From positions 1-13,774 of the forward strand of contig JANXXG010000424.1 of assembly GCA_025350745.1 (NCBI GenBank): a stretch of DNA of 13,774 nt, given 5' to 3'. The notes under the pieces are model-generated. The model had not been told where the DNA came from. It did not search any database and saw only the letters and a list, made by a program, of their open reading frames with translations. The translations under genes and the position numbers were made by a program. Of the stretch, positions 1 through 7,531 are shown piece after piece (the stretch's first letter is position 1; each line of letters starts with the position of its first letter). The stretch comes from Chloroflexota bacterium (lineage in GTDB: Bacteria > Chloroflexota > Limnocylindria > P2-11E).

Positions 1-1
1 G

Positions 2-1027
2 TCCTCGAGCCAGGTCCGGCGCATCGGCCTGCGCACCGGCGACTTCGTCACCGGTCAGACCCGCCCGCCGAAGGACTCGGAGAAGTACTTCTCGCTGCTG
101 CGCGTCGAGGCCGTGAATGGCATCGACCCGGAGATGGCCCGCCGCCGGCCCCACTTCGAGGACCTCACCCCCATCTTCCCCGAAGAGATGTTCCACCTCG
201 AGATCGAGGGCGCGAACCTCTCCCAGCGGCTCATCGACCTGGTGAACCCGCTCGGCAAGGGCCAGCGTGCGCTCATCGTGTCGCCGCCGAAGGCCGGCAA
301 GACGACGCTCCTCAAGGACATCGCGAACGGCGTCGCCGGCAACCATGCGGACACCCACATCATGGTCGTGCTCGTTGGCGAGCGGCCTGAGGAAGTCACC
401 GATATCCGCCGCTCTATCAAGGGCGAGGTCTTCTCGTCCACGTTCGATGAGCCCACCGAGAACCACACCCGCGTCGCCGAGCTCGCGCTCGAGCGCGCGA
501 AGCGCCTGGTCGAGGGCGGTCGCGACGTCGCGATCCTCCTTGACTCCATCACCCGCCTGGCCCGCGCGTACAACCTCGCGGTGCCGCCATCCGGACGGAC
601 GCTGTCCGGTGGTATGGACCCGGTCGCGCTCTACCCGCCGAAGCGGTTCTTCGGGGCCGCCCGCAACGTGGAAGGCGGCGGGTCGCTGTCGATCTTCGCC
701 ACCTGCCTCGTCGACACCGGCTCCCGGATGGACGACGTCATCTCCGAAGAGTTCAAGGGCACCGGTAATTCCGAGATGATCCTGGACCGCAAGCTCCAGG
801 AGCGGCGGACGTTCCCGGCGATCAACATCCCGGCGTCCGGCACCCGGCGCGAGGAACTGCTGCTCTCGCCCGAAACGATGCGCCAAGTCATCCTCCTGCG
901 GAAGATGCTCTCGGCAGTCGGTCAGATCGAAGGCACCGAGCTCCTGCTCCAGCGTCTCGCCAAGACGAAGACGAACAAGGACTTCCTCGGTGCGATCGCC
1001 AAGTCGATGGAGTCAGACAAGAGCTAA
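2..1027 (+). CDS. rho: Transcription termination factor Rho (5'-truncated by window edge)
   Basis: Rho is a hexameric RNA-dependent ATPase and 5'-3' RNA translocase that ends transcription. The frame is open from base 2, so the first visible residues ([18 protein letters not shown]) are the end of the primary RNA-binding domain; the N-terminal extension and most of that domain lie outside the window. The ATPase core is complete: Walker [10 protein letters not shown] with the Lys near visible residue 100, [10 protein letters not shown], Walker [17 protein letters not shown], and the secondary RNA-binding parts (Q-loop/R-loop region with [12 protein letters not shown], then GTRREELL). The C-terminus [14 protein letters not shown] is typical of the family. 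No T-tract terminator is obvious after the stop; the next gene begins 57 nt downstream on the same strand. The identification is essentially certain from motif order and density. Confidence 0.98.
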   Translation, partial: SSSQVRRIGLRTGDFVTGQTRPPKDSEKYFSLLRVEAVNGIDPEMARRRPHFEDLTPIFPEEMFHLEIEGANLSQRLIDLVNPLGKGQRALIVSPPKAGKTTLLKDIANGVAGNHADTHIMVVLVGERPEEVTDIRRSIKGEVFSSTFDEPTENHTRVAELALERAKRLVEGGRDVAILLDSITRLARAYNLAVPPSGRTLSGGMDPVALYPPKRFFGAARNVEGGGSLSIFATCLVDTGSRMDDVISEEFKGTGNSEMILDRKLQERRTFPAINIPASGTRREELLLSPETMRQVILLRKMLSAVGQIEGTELLLQRLAKTKTNKDFLGAIAKSMESDKS

Positions 1028-1084
1028 TTCGAGCGACGGCGATCACGCGCAGAATGGCCGCGCATTGCGCGGGATCGATCAGCG

Positions 1085-2002
1085 ATGAAGTTCTGGGTCG
1101 GGATCACCGACGCCGACTGGTATCTGCATTTGCAGGCCGTTCGACCAGACGAGGTCAACTTCTGGCAGCCGAGCGCAGCTCGCTTACCGGTTCTACTCAA
1201 CGAGGGACAGCCGTTCCTCTTCAAGTTGCACGCAGATCGTGGCGGGACGATCGTGGGCGGCGGATTCGTCGCTCATCACACAAAGTTGCCCGTGCGATTG
1301 GCGTGGGACGCGTTCGGAGAGAAGAATGGCGCCGCGACGCTTGAAGAAATGACGGCGCGGATCTCCCGGTACCGCAGCGCTCCGGTGGATCCCGAGGTGC
1401 ACGAGATCGGGTGCTACTTGTTGGCCGAGCCTTTCTTCTTCGACCACGGCGGGGCCGTTCCCCGACCGCCCGATTGGCCTCGCACCGGCGTCCAGCAAGG
1501 CAAGACCTATGACACAGCGACGCAGCCGGGCCTCGAACTCTGGCAGTCAGTGCAGCAAGCAAGAATTCTGGCTGGTACTCCGGGCGTCGCGGAAGACGTT
1601 GGGAGATACGGGGAACCCGTACTCGTGGCCCGTCGGCTCGGCCAGGGCACGTTCCGCTCTATGGTGACCGACGCCTACGCTCGGCGGTGCGCTATCACGG
1701 CCGAGCGTACCCTCCCTGTCCTCGAGGCCGCACACATCAAGCCTTATGGAAGCGACGGCCCACACGCGGTCGACAACGGTCTGCTCCTGCGCGCCGACCT
1801 GCACACGCTCTTCGATCGCGGGTACGTAACCGTGACACCGGACGGCACGGTCCGGGTCAGCCCACGAATTCGCGCGGAGTGGGAAAACGGTCGCGATTAC
1901 TACGCGCTCGATGGCCGCTCGATCTCCCTCCCGATCGGCCCATACTCCCCTCCGCGGCGGGAGTACCTGGAGTGGCACGGCGATATGGTGTTCCGATCAT
2001 GA
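1085..2002 (+). CDS. HNH endonuclease with PUA/EVE-like N-terminal domain
   Basis: This 305-residue protein has two parts. Residues 1-130 (MKFWVGITDADW, EVNFWQPS, GQPFLFKLH, VGGGF, AFGEKNGA) look like the PUA/EVE-type domain found ahead of HNH nucleases. The C-terminal part carries an HNH motif: AAHIKP with H217, N231 in DNGLLL, and H240 in DLHTLFD, all catalytic or metal positions present. In characterised PUA-HNH enzymes such as VcaM4I the N-domain recognises modified cytosine and the HNH domain cuts DNA; applying that role here is inference. No methyltransferase lies beside it, which fits a modification-dependent enzyme but proves nothing. ATG 1085 is the first start in the conserved frame; no clear Shine-Dalgarno is visible. 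By eye the gene uses more AT-ending and TTA/TTG codons than rho, suggesting a separate origin. Confidence 0.88.
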   Translation: MKFWVGITDADWYLHLQAVRPDEVNFWQPSAARLPVLLNEGQPFLFKLHADRGGTIVGGGFVAHHTKLPVRLAWDAFGEKNGAATLEEMTARISRYRSAPVDPEVHEIGCYLLAEPFFFDHGGAVPRPPDWPRTGVQQGKTYDTATQPGLELWQSVQQARILAGTPGVAEDVGRYGEPVLVARRLGQGTFRSMVTDAYARRCAITAERTLPVLEAAHIKPYGSDGPHAVDNGLLLRADLHTLFDRGYVTVTPDGTVRVSPRIRAEWENGRDYYALDGRSISLPIGPYSPPRREYLEWHGDMVFRS

Positions 2003-2110
2003 GTTGCGCTATGCGCCGCGGCCCGGTACTCATCTCCCGATGCGCTTCGACCGCTCCTTGAGAAGCGCTGGATCCCGGTCGTTCTGCTAGGGGCGAACCA
2101 CTTCAGTCGG

Positions 2111-2139
2111 CGGCCCGGATCAGGTCGACCGCCGGGCCG
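2111..2139. repeat. GC-rich inverted repeat downstream of the HNH gene
   Basis: CGGCCCGG (2111-2118) and CCGGGCCG (2132-2139) are perfect 8-bp arms around a 13-nt loop that itself holds the palindrome GGTCGACC (2123-2130). It could help end HNH transcription, but no T-tract follows, so it is not a standard intrinsic terminator. Confidence 0.45.
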
Positions 2140-2147
2140 ACCATCGA

Positions 2148-2214
2148 TTCCAAGACGCGCGCCTTGGACAGCGATTACCGCTTTCCAAGGTTAGGCCGTC
2201 AACCTTGGAAAGCG
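2148..2214. promoter_or_regulatory. Array of four alternating inverted half-sites (TTCCAAGG / CCTTGGAA)
   Basis: Segments A (TTCCAAG, 2148-2154), B (CCTTGGACAGCG, 2162-2173), C (CGCTTTCCAAGGTT, 2179-2192) and D (AACCTTGGAAAGCG, 2201-2214) alternate in orientation. C and D form a perfect 14-bp inverted repeat with an 8-nt loop. B and C form 12-bp arms with one mismatch and a 5-nt loop. A and B pair over 6 bp. The cores of B, C and D start 21 and 20 bp apart, about two helical turns. It is either an operator array for a DNA-binding protein or an RNA leader that can fold as A:B plus C:D or as B:C. No T-tract follows D. Confidence 0.6.
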
Positions 2215-2331
2215 TGAACATCGCTGCACAGCACAACGGAGACCGCACCGACACGGTCGTGAACACTCTGTAAGCGGCGGCTGAAACGCGTCACCACAGT
2301 CTCCGGCCGGGGTATCCCTAGCAAGAACTCC

Positions 2332-2338
2332 AAAGGAG
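2332..2338 (+). promoter_or_regulatory. Shine-Dalgarno deciding a GTG start
   Basis: AAAGGAG lies 7 nt before GTG 2346. The nearby ATG at 2344 is followed directly by TGA, so the GTG in the long frame is the start. Confidence 0.85.
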
Positions 2339-2345
2339 ACTTGAT

Positions 2346-2918
2346 GTGAAGCTCGCCAAGCTCATCGCCCCCGTGCTTGCCGCGACCGTCCTTGCGACCG
2401 GCGCGTTCGGGACCGTCGCCCTCGCGGACACCACGACGCCGACGACCGCACCGGTGCCCGTCGCGACCGACCACACCTATCAGCGCGCGATCAACGCCCT
2501 TCGTGACGTCCTCACCCGGATGGTCGACAACGGCGTCATCACGGCAATGCAGCGCGACGCGGTCGTCGAAGCCGCGAAGGCGGCCGACTGGGACGGCTTC
2601 TCCGTCGATCGCCTCGGCGACATCCTCGTCCCGCTCGTCGCGAACGGCACGATCAGCGCCCGCCAGCGCGACCTCATCCTCGACGGCGTGCGCCGGTCCG
2701 ACCGAGTCACCTTCCGCCTCGCGGTCACCCTGGACCGCATGACCGACCAGGGCATCCTGAGCCGCGACCAGCGCTCATCGATCGTCGCCGCGCTGCACAC
2801 TGCGGACTGGGACGGCTTCTCGATCGAGCGCCTCGGTGACATCCTCGCCCGTCTCGTGACCAACGGCACGATCATCGCGCGCGAGCGCGCGATGATCCTC
2901 GACGGCGTGCGTCGCTAG
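2346..2918 (+). CDS. Secreted protein made of an internal tandem duplication, function unknown
   Basis: A 190-residue protein with a clear signal peptide: K2/K5, a hydrophobic core through residue 26, and a VALA-type cleavage site after A27. A Thr/Pro-rich linker (28-41) follows. The mature part holds two copies of a 66-residue unit, 52-117 and 125-190, offset by exactly 73 residues. Within each copy two helix-turn-helix-like elements follow the pattern LxxLVxNGTIxxxQRDxIL, giving four small units: NGVITAMQRD, NGTISARQRD, QGILSRDQRS and NGTIIARERA. Each copy has the invariant ADWDGFS and LGDIL. Similar L-V-x-x-G-T-I-x-x-x-Q units occur in exported proteins of high-GC bacteria with no known role. 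GTG start with a strong Shine-Dalgarno. The protein ends exactly at the end of the second repeat. No enzyme motif, lipobox or membrane anchor is visible. Confidence 0.85.
   Translation: MKLAKLIAPVLAATVLATGAFGTVALADTTTPTTAPVPVATDHTYQRAINALRDVLTRMVDNGVITAMQRDAVVEAAKAADWDGFSVDRLGDILVPLVANGTISARQRDLILDGVRRSDRVTFRLAVTLDRMTDQGILSRDQRSSIVAALHTADWDGFSIERLGDILARLVTNGTIIARERAMILDGVRR
2499..2915 (+). repeat. Tandem duplication inside the secreted protein gene (219-bp period)
   Basis: 2499-2696 and 2718-2915 encode matching 66-residue units with no gap needed in the alignment. Blocks such as GACTGGGACGGCTTCTC and ATCCTCGACGGCGTGCG are identical in DNA, so the duplication is recent enough, or constrained or converted enough, to show at nucleotide level. 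Confidence 0.85.
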
Positions 2919-2932
2919 CGCAGCGGCGAATT

Positions 2933-2973
2933 GAGCGACGGGGCCCAGCGCGAGGCGCTCGGCTCCGTCGCTC
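2933..2973 (+). terminator. Probable stem-loop terminator after the secreted protein gene
   Basis: GAGCGACGG (2933-2941) and CCGTCGCTC (2965-2973) form a perfect 9-bp stem, with an inner AGCGC/GCGCT stem (2947-2951, 2955-2959). It starts 14 nt after the stop codon. The run after the stem (GCTGTTCG) is only weakly T-rich. Confidence 0.5.
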
Positions 2974-2995
2974 GCTGTTCGCTACGCCCGGCCTA

Positions 2996-3025
2996 TTGAT
3001 TATCTCAACATACTGAGTTAAACAT
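2996..3025 (+). promoter_or_regulatory. Promoter of the DUF4143 ATPase gene, probably leaderless
   Basis: TTGATT (2996-3001) is a -35 candidate and AAACAT (3020-3025) a -10 candidate, with an 18-bp spacer in a locally AT-rich stretch. The -10 ends 6 nt before ATG 3032, so transcription would begin at or next to the start codon. No Shine-Dalgarno is present. TAAACA at 3019-3024 is an alternative register with a 17-bp spacer. Confidence 0.55.
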
Positions 3026-3034
3026 CTCAGTATG
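3009..3034. promoter_or_regulatory. Operator-like inverted repeat covering the -10 and start codon
   Basis: CATACTGAG (3009-3017) and CTCAGTATG (3026-3034) are perfect 9-bp arms with the 8-nt spacer TTAAACAT. The last three bases are the ATG of the ATPase gene. A further CTCA at 3004-3007 faces the TGAG at 3014-3017. The placement suggests an autoregulatory operator, or an RNA hairpin hiding the start codon. Confidence 0.6.
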
Positions 3035-4201
3035 ACGACCACGGTCTACCGGCGACCCATCTTCGCCTCGGCCCTCGCGCGCCTGCGAGAGCCCCGACGG
3101 TTCCTTCAGGTCCTCGCGGGCCCGCGCCAGGTGGGTAAGACGACCCTCGCCCGACAGCTCGTCGAGGCCGCCGGCCTCCCGGCGCACGTCGCGACCGCGG
3201 ACGAGCCGACGATCCGCGACCGGGCGTGGCTGCTCCAACAATGGGAGACCGCACGCGACCTTGCCCGCACGCGTCGCGGCGGCCTCTTGGTGCTCGATGA
3301 GATCCAGAAGGTCCCCGGATGGTCCGAGGCGGTCAAGCGGCTCTGGGACGAAGACACCGCGGCTGGCCGCCCGCTCCGGGTGCTGCTCCTCGGCTCCGCG
3401 CCATTGCTAGTCCAGCGCGGCCTGTCGGAGAGCCTCGGTGGACGATTCGAGATCCTCCGCGTCTGGCACTGGAGCTTCGCCGAGATGCGCGAGGCGTTCG
3501 GCTGGGACCTCGACCAGTTCGTGTACTTCGGCGGCTACCCGGGGGCCGCACCACTCATCGGCGACGAGGAGCGGTGGGCGGCCTACATCCGCGACTCCCT
3601 GATCGAAACGACGGTGTCGCGCGACATCCTGTTGCTCACGCGAGTCGACAAGCCCGCCCTCCTTCGCCAGCTGTTCGGGATCGCCTGCGAGCTGTCCGGC
3701 CAGATCGTGTCGTACCAGAAGCTCGTCGGGCAGCTACAGGACGCGGGCAACACGACGACGCTCGCCCACTACCTCGGGCTCCTCGCGGGAGCGGGGATGG
3801 CTGCGGGTCTGCAGAAGTACTCCGGCTCGCGGGTCCGGCAGCGCGGCTCGAGCCCGAAGCTCCTCGCTCTGAACACGGCGCTCATCAGCGCGACACTCGG
3901 GATCGGCTTCTCGCGTGCGCGAGCGGATCCCGATCATTGGGGCCGCCTCGTCGAAAGCGCCGTCGGCGCCCATCTCTATCGGCCGGATCGCCCGCTCTTC
4001 TACTGGCGCGAGCGCGACCGCGAGGTCGACTACGTGCTCCGACGGCCGGACGGGATGATCGCCATCGAGGTCACCAGCGCGCGGCGCAAAGGCACGCTCC
4101 CGGGGGTCGCGGCGTTCCTGGCGTCGTATCCCCGGGTCCGGCCGCAACTGATCGGCGGCGAGGGGATCCCGCTCGAGCGCTTCTTGCTCGACGAGCGGTA
4201 G
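3032..4201 (+). CDS. AAA-type ATPase with C-terminal DUF4143 domain
   Basis: A 389-residue protein of the ATPase/DUF4143 family. Walker A is GPRQVGKTT (K36); Walker B is GGLLVLDEIQ with D89 and E90; a sensor-like LLGSAPLLVQRGLSESLGGRFE follows the usual family order. The C-terminal DUF4143 part has RLVESAVGAHLY, then REVDYVL with D333 and IAIEVT with E346, a layout like a PD-(D/E)xK nuclease fold but with Thr where the catalytic Lys is usual. Members are widespread, patchily distributed and of unknown cellular role; a link to mobile or toxin-like elements has been suggested, and nothing here tests that. Full length for the family. It stands alone: the upstream gene has its own terminator candidate and the downstream gene is convergent. 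Its start codon is part of an inverted repeat. Confidence 0.93.
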   Translation: MTTTVYRRPIFASALARLREPRRFLQVLAGPRQVGKTTLARQLVEAAGLPAHVATADEPTIRDRAWLLQQWETARDLARTRRGGLLVLDEIQKVPGWSEAVKRLWDEDTAAGRPLRVLLLGSAPLLVQRGLSESLGGRFEILRVWHWSFAEMREAFGWDLDQFVYFGGYPGAAPLIGDEERWAAYIRDSLIETTVSRDILLLTRVDKPALLRQLFGIACELSGQIVSYQKLVGQLQDAGNTTTLAHYLGLLAGAGMAAGLQKYSGSRVRQRGSSPKLLALNTALISATLGIGFSRARADPDHWGRLVESAVGAHLYRPDRPLFYWRERDREVDYVLRRPDGMIAIEVTSARRKGTLPGVAAFLASYPRVRPQLIGGEGIPLERFLLDER

Positions 4202-4206
4202 GGGGC

Positions 4207-4223
4207 ATCGGCCGAACGCCGAT
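4207..4223. terminator. Weak hairpin between convergent genes
   Basis: ATCGGC/GCCGAT arms with a CGAAC loop lie 5 nt after the ATPase stop and are followed by CGTCCTT. The rest of the 111-bp gap shows only an 11-bp direct repeat, GCTCGTGGCGC at 4241-4251 and 4256-4266. Confidence 0.3.
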
Positions 4224-4312
4224 CGTCCTTGGGAGCTACGGCTCGTGGCGCTACTGCTCGTGGCGCGACGGGCGCGACGGCGGCAGTGTCGGTCGCATGA
4301 TCGCCCGCTCGG

Positions 4313-7300
4313 CTATCGCTCGAACTTCGCGATCTGCGGCTGATCTCCGAGCTCACGGAGGATCCGGAGGCCGGCCTCGAGCTCCGCGTCATCGCCGGTC
4401 ATCCGCCCGAGCTCGCAGCGCACGCGCCCGATCATCGGCCGCGCGTGCATCGCCTCATAGCGCGCGAGGACATCGCGCAGCAGCGCAGCGTCCCGTCGGG
4501 TGAACGCGATCGCTCGATCGAGGCTGACGAGGACGTGCCCGAGATTGAACGGAGTGAATGCCGCGCGCGCCATCTCCAGCCCGTCGATCGGCAATGGCAC
4601 ATTGCGGTCGACGGCGTCGCCCACCAGCCGCTCGATGGCGTCGGGATTCCGCCGTGCGGTCGCTGTGACCCACAGCATGTCGGGGACCCCATTTGGCTTC
4701 CCGCGGAGCGCATCGATCAGCGCCGTGGTCGCCGGACTTGAGGTGAACTGGTCGGCGATGCCGAAGATCACCTCGTTGAGCCGCTCGGTGAGCGGTTCGT
4801 TCTGTCGCGCGAGGGCGACGCCCCGCGCGGCGATGAAGCCGCGCCCGGCGTACCCAGCCGGGATCCGGCCGGTCTCGATCCACAGCTCGCGCCCGCGATC
4901 GCTCAGTGCCGGGATCTCGTCCCAATCGCCGCGCAGCGCGAGCGCGTAGAGCCGCCAGGCGACGAGGTGCAACGCCCACGCGGGTACCTGACCGGGCTGG
5001 ATGAGTCCGAGACCTTCACGCGAGATGCGCACGGCCTCATCGAGATCGCCGAGAACGACCGACGCCCACGCGATCACGCTGTAGGTGTCCATCTTCTCCG
5101 CGAGCTCAAGACGCTCGCCCAAGAGCAGCCGCGACCGCGCTGTCTCTCGCCCGGCCGCCCAGTCGCCGCGCTCCATGAGGCATGAGCACACCGCGTCGAG
5201 CGCGGCGCTCTGCAGCGAGATGTCGCCGATCTGTCGCGCGATCGCGAGCCCAGCGTTCGCGTGTTCGGCCGCTGCGTCGATCTCCGCATCGGTCGTGGTG
5301 CGCGCCCCCGCGATCCAGAACGTGTGGAAGCCCTCGGCGATGTGGAACTTGGCCCGCGCGGACGGGTCCGACGCCCGATCCAGCAGCGCCGCGCCGCGGG
5401 CGCGCAGCGCATCCATGGCCGCGTCGGTCGGGCGATCCGCGACCGCTCCGGAGCTGCGGGTCAGACCGATGAGGATGCCGCCGATCAGCCGCAGGGCGCG
5501 ATCCGGGTCCGCTCGATCGTCGGTGAGCTCGAGGGCCGCGCGGTATGCACCGATCGACCCACCGGCGTCCGCGAACGCGTCGCCGAGGCGCTCGTGAAGG
5601 CCGACAAGATCGGCCGGCTCGGCGAGCTCGATCGCCGCGCGCAGGTGCCGGGCCGCCTCGACGTTCGCTGCGCCGGCGATGGCCGTGTCCGCCGCGCGCA
5701 CAAGCCACCGGACGGCATTCCGCCGGATCTCGATCGCCGCCGGCTCGTCGGCACCCGCGGCGCTCACCAGGCTCGCGGCCTCGCGGTAATGGAATGCGAT
5801 GAGCTCGGCCACGGTGTCCTCGCGCCCTGCGGCGCCGAGCTCCGTCCAGTGCGCCGCGGCGGCGTGCAGGGTCGCGCGGCTCGCGCGCGGGAGCGTCTGA
5901 TACGCGACCTCGCGGATGAGGATGTGCCGGAAGACGAAGCTGTCGGCGCCACTCGGGCGGATGAGGTCCTTGTCGATGAGCGCTTCGCAGATGGACCCAG
6001 CGCGCCCCGCGAGATCCGGCGCGATCGCCTCGACCCCGCCCGGCCGGAACGATCGACCGAACACCGCGCCGATCTGGATGAGCCGCCGCTCGTCCTCGGC
6101 AAGGCCGTCGAGGCGTGCCAGGACCGTCGCCTGCACCGTGTCCGGGAGCGCGTCGATCGATCCGCCGCGCTCCATGAACGCGCGCACGAGCTCGCCGGCG
6201 TAGAAGGGGTTGCCCTCGGCGCGGGCCACGATGCGCTCGACGACGTCGGGCTGCCGCGACTCGAGGAGGTGCTCGACGAGCTGTGTGACCACACCGTCAC
6301 CCAGTGGCTCGAGCGAGAGTGCGAGGTGATTGCGCTTGCCGCCGCCCCAGGAGGTGCGGCGGTCCAGGAGCTCCGGCCGGGTGAGCGCGATCATCAGCAC
6401 GGCCGTGCTGCCGCGGGGCTGCATCACGAACTCCACCAGGTCCAACAGGCTGTCGCTCGACCAGTGCAGGTCCTCGAACACGATGACGAGCGGTCGGGCT
6501 CGCGCGGCCACCTCGATGAAGGTGCGCCACGCGGCGAAGAGCGCGGCTCGGTCGAGGACCTCCTGCTCCCCCGCGCCGACGGTCGCGGCGAGCAGCGGGC
6601 CGATCTGGTCCTGGTCGGGCGCATCGTTCGCCGCGAGCCACCGCGCGATCGCTTCGCGCACCTCCGCCGGCGGCGCATCCTCGCCGGCCCCGACGAGCCG
6701 GTGCAGCACGGCGCGGAGCGGCCAGTACGTGAGCCGCTGCCCGTATGGGAGGCATTGCGCGATCGCGACCTGCGCGTCCGGCGCGCGGGTCTCGAGATGG
6801 TCGAGGAACTCTTCCAACAGCCGCGACTTTCCGGTCCCGGCGGGCGCGATGACGCTCACCAGGAACGGACGCTTGTCATCGAGCACCCGGTTCGCGGCGA
6901 GCTCGAGCTGCGCGAGATCGCCGGCCCGTCCGAAGAGTGGCATCTGGACCCGCGGGCGTGCGGGCGTGCGGCCGATGAGCGGGAGCGCCTTGAGCGGTGC
7001 GCGTTTGCCCTTCGCGATGAGCTCGGCTGCCGGACCGAAGGTGTAGTGGCCGGACGCGGCGCTGGCGGTCCGCTCGCCGCAGACGATCGCCCACGGGTCG
7101 GCAAGCTGCTGCAGGCGGGCCGCCGTGTTCACGGCATCACCGGTGATGAGGAAGTCGCCGGAGCTCGCATCACGGGTCGCGACGACCTCGCCGGTGTTGA
7201 GGCCGATGCGGATCGGGAGCTTGTCGCCGAGATGCGGCTCGGCCCGGACGCGATCACGGAGCTGCTCCGCCGCGGCGATCGCCCGGACGGCGTCATCGCC

Positions 7301-7510
7301 GTGCGCCGTCGGGAGACCGAAGACCGCCATGACCGCGTCGCCGATGAACTTCTCGAGCGTGCCGCCATGCTCGGCCACGATCTCCTTCGCGATGCCGTAG
7401 TAGCGGCCGAGGAGGGCGCGCAGATCCTCGGGGTCAAGCTCCTCACCGAGGGCGGTCGAGCCCGCGACGTCACTGAACAGGATCGTGACCAGCCGGCGCT
7501 CTTCGGTCAT
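4313..7510 (-). CDS. Class III adenylate/guanylate cyclase fused to AAA ATPase and helical-repeat region
   Basis: A 1065-residue signalling protein. Residues 1-180 are a class III cyclase catalytic domain with all expected residues: metal-binding D14 (LFSDVAGST) and D58 (FIGDAVMAVFG), K54 in EKFIGD which favours adenine, D125 (TGDAVNTAARLQ), and transition-state N128 and R132. A short zone ending PLFGR leads into an AAA_16/STAND-like ATPase with Walker A APAGTGKS (K228) and Walker B VIVFEDLHW (E346-D347). The remaining ~550 residues are Ala/Leu-rich helical repeats of MalT/TPR type, usual for ligand or partner sensing. No DNA-binding domain or membrane segment is seen, so it is likely cytosolic. 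The product is probably cAMP, controlled by ATP-driven conformational change; that regulation is inferred. It follows a small membrane-protein gene by 21 nt and lacks a Shine-Dalgarno. Confidence 0.93.
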   Translation of the reverse strand: MTEERRLVTILFSDVAGSTALGEELDPEDLRALLGRYYGIAKEIVAEHGGTLEKFIGDAVMAVFGLPTAHGDDAVRAIAAAEQLRDRVRAEPHLGDKLPIRIGLNTGEVVATRDASSGDFLITGDAVNTAARLQQLADPWAIVCGERTASAASGHYTFGPAAELIAKGKRAPLKALPLIGRTPARPRVQMPLFGRAGDLAQLELAANRVLDDKRPFLVSVIAPAGTGKSRLLEEFLDHLETRAPDAQVAIAQCLPYGQRLTYWPLRAVLHRLVGAGEDAPPAEVREAIARWLAANDAPDQDQIGPLLAATVGAGEQEVLDRAALFAAWRTFIEVAARARPLVIVFEDLHWSSDSLLDLVEFVMQPRGSTAVLMIALTRPELLDRRTSWGGGKRNHLALSLEPLGDGVVTQLVEHLLESRQPDVVERIVARAEGNPFYAGELVRAFMERGGSIDALPDTVQATVLARLDGLAEDERRLIQIGAVFGRSFRPGGVEAIAPDLAGRAGSICEALIDKDLIRPSGADSFVFRHILIREVAYQTLPRASRATLHAAAAHWTELGAAGREDTVAELIAFHYREAASLVSAAGADEPAAIEIRRNAVRWLVRAADTAIAGAANVEAARHLRAAIELAEPADLVGLHERLGDAFADAGGSIGAYRAALELTDDRADPDRALRLIGGILIGLTRSSGAVADRPTDAAMDALRARGAALLDRASDPSARAKFHIAEGFHTFWIAGARTTTDAEIDAAAEHANAGLAIARQIGDISLQSAALDAVCSCLMERGDWAAGRETARSRLLLGERLELAEKMDTYSVIAWASVVLGDLDEAVRISREGLGLIQPGQVPAWALHLVAWRLYALALRGDWDEIPALSDRGRELWIETGRIPAGYAGRGFIAARGVALARQNEPLTERLNEVIFGIADQFTSSPATTALIDALRGKPNGVPDMLWVTATARRNPDAIERLVGDAVDRNVPLPIDGLEMARAAFTPFNLGHVLVSLDRAIAFTRRDAALLRDVLARYEAMHARPMIGRVRCELGRMTGDDAELEAGLRILRELGDQPQIAKFER

Positions 7511-7516
7511 GTGCGG

Positions 7517-7522
7517 ATTGTG
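7517..7522 (-). promoter_or_regulatory. -10-like CACAAT before the cyclase start
   Basis: On the minus strand CACAAT is followed by 6 nt and the ATG at 7510. The 10-mer CACAATCCGC (7513-7522) recurs before the neighbouring membrane-protein start (7808-7817), which argues for a real shared promoter element and leaderless transcripts. No convincing -35 was seen. Confidence 0.4.
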
Positions 7523-7531
7523 CGGGAACTG

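Larger units (their letters stand above)
2003..2345. other. 343-bp non-coding region with inverted repeats
   Basis: No supportable gene lies between the HNH nuclease and the secreted repeat protein. The region contains a GC-rich hairpin (2111-2139), an array of alternating half-sites (2148-2214) and a Shine-Dalgarno sequence (2332-2338). No tRNA or known riboswitch was recognised. A TATCCC hexamer at 2313-2318 is a weak -10 candidate only. Confidence 0.6.

Noticed and set aside
1058..1072. Short palindrome CCGCGCATTGCGCGG between rho and the HNH gene as a terminator
   Set aside because: Six-bp stem with a 3-nt loop and no T-tract, 13 nt before the next start; too weak to call.
2199..2474. 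Minus-strand open frame across the non-coding region and the secreted-protein start
   Set aside because: No recognisable protein features; it overlaps the hairpin array and the signal-peptide coding region.
3319..4503. Second long plus-strand frame inside the DUF4143 ATPase gene
   Set aside because: Arg/Ala/Pro-rich out-of-frame translation overlapping a clear ATPase; no independent support.
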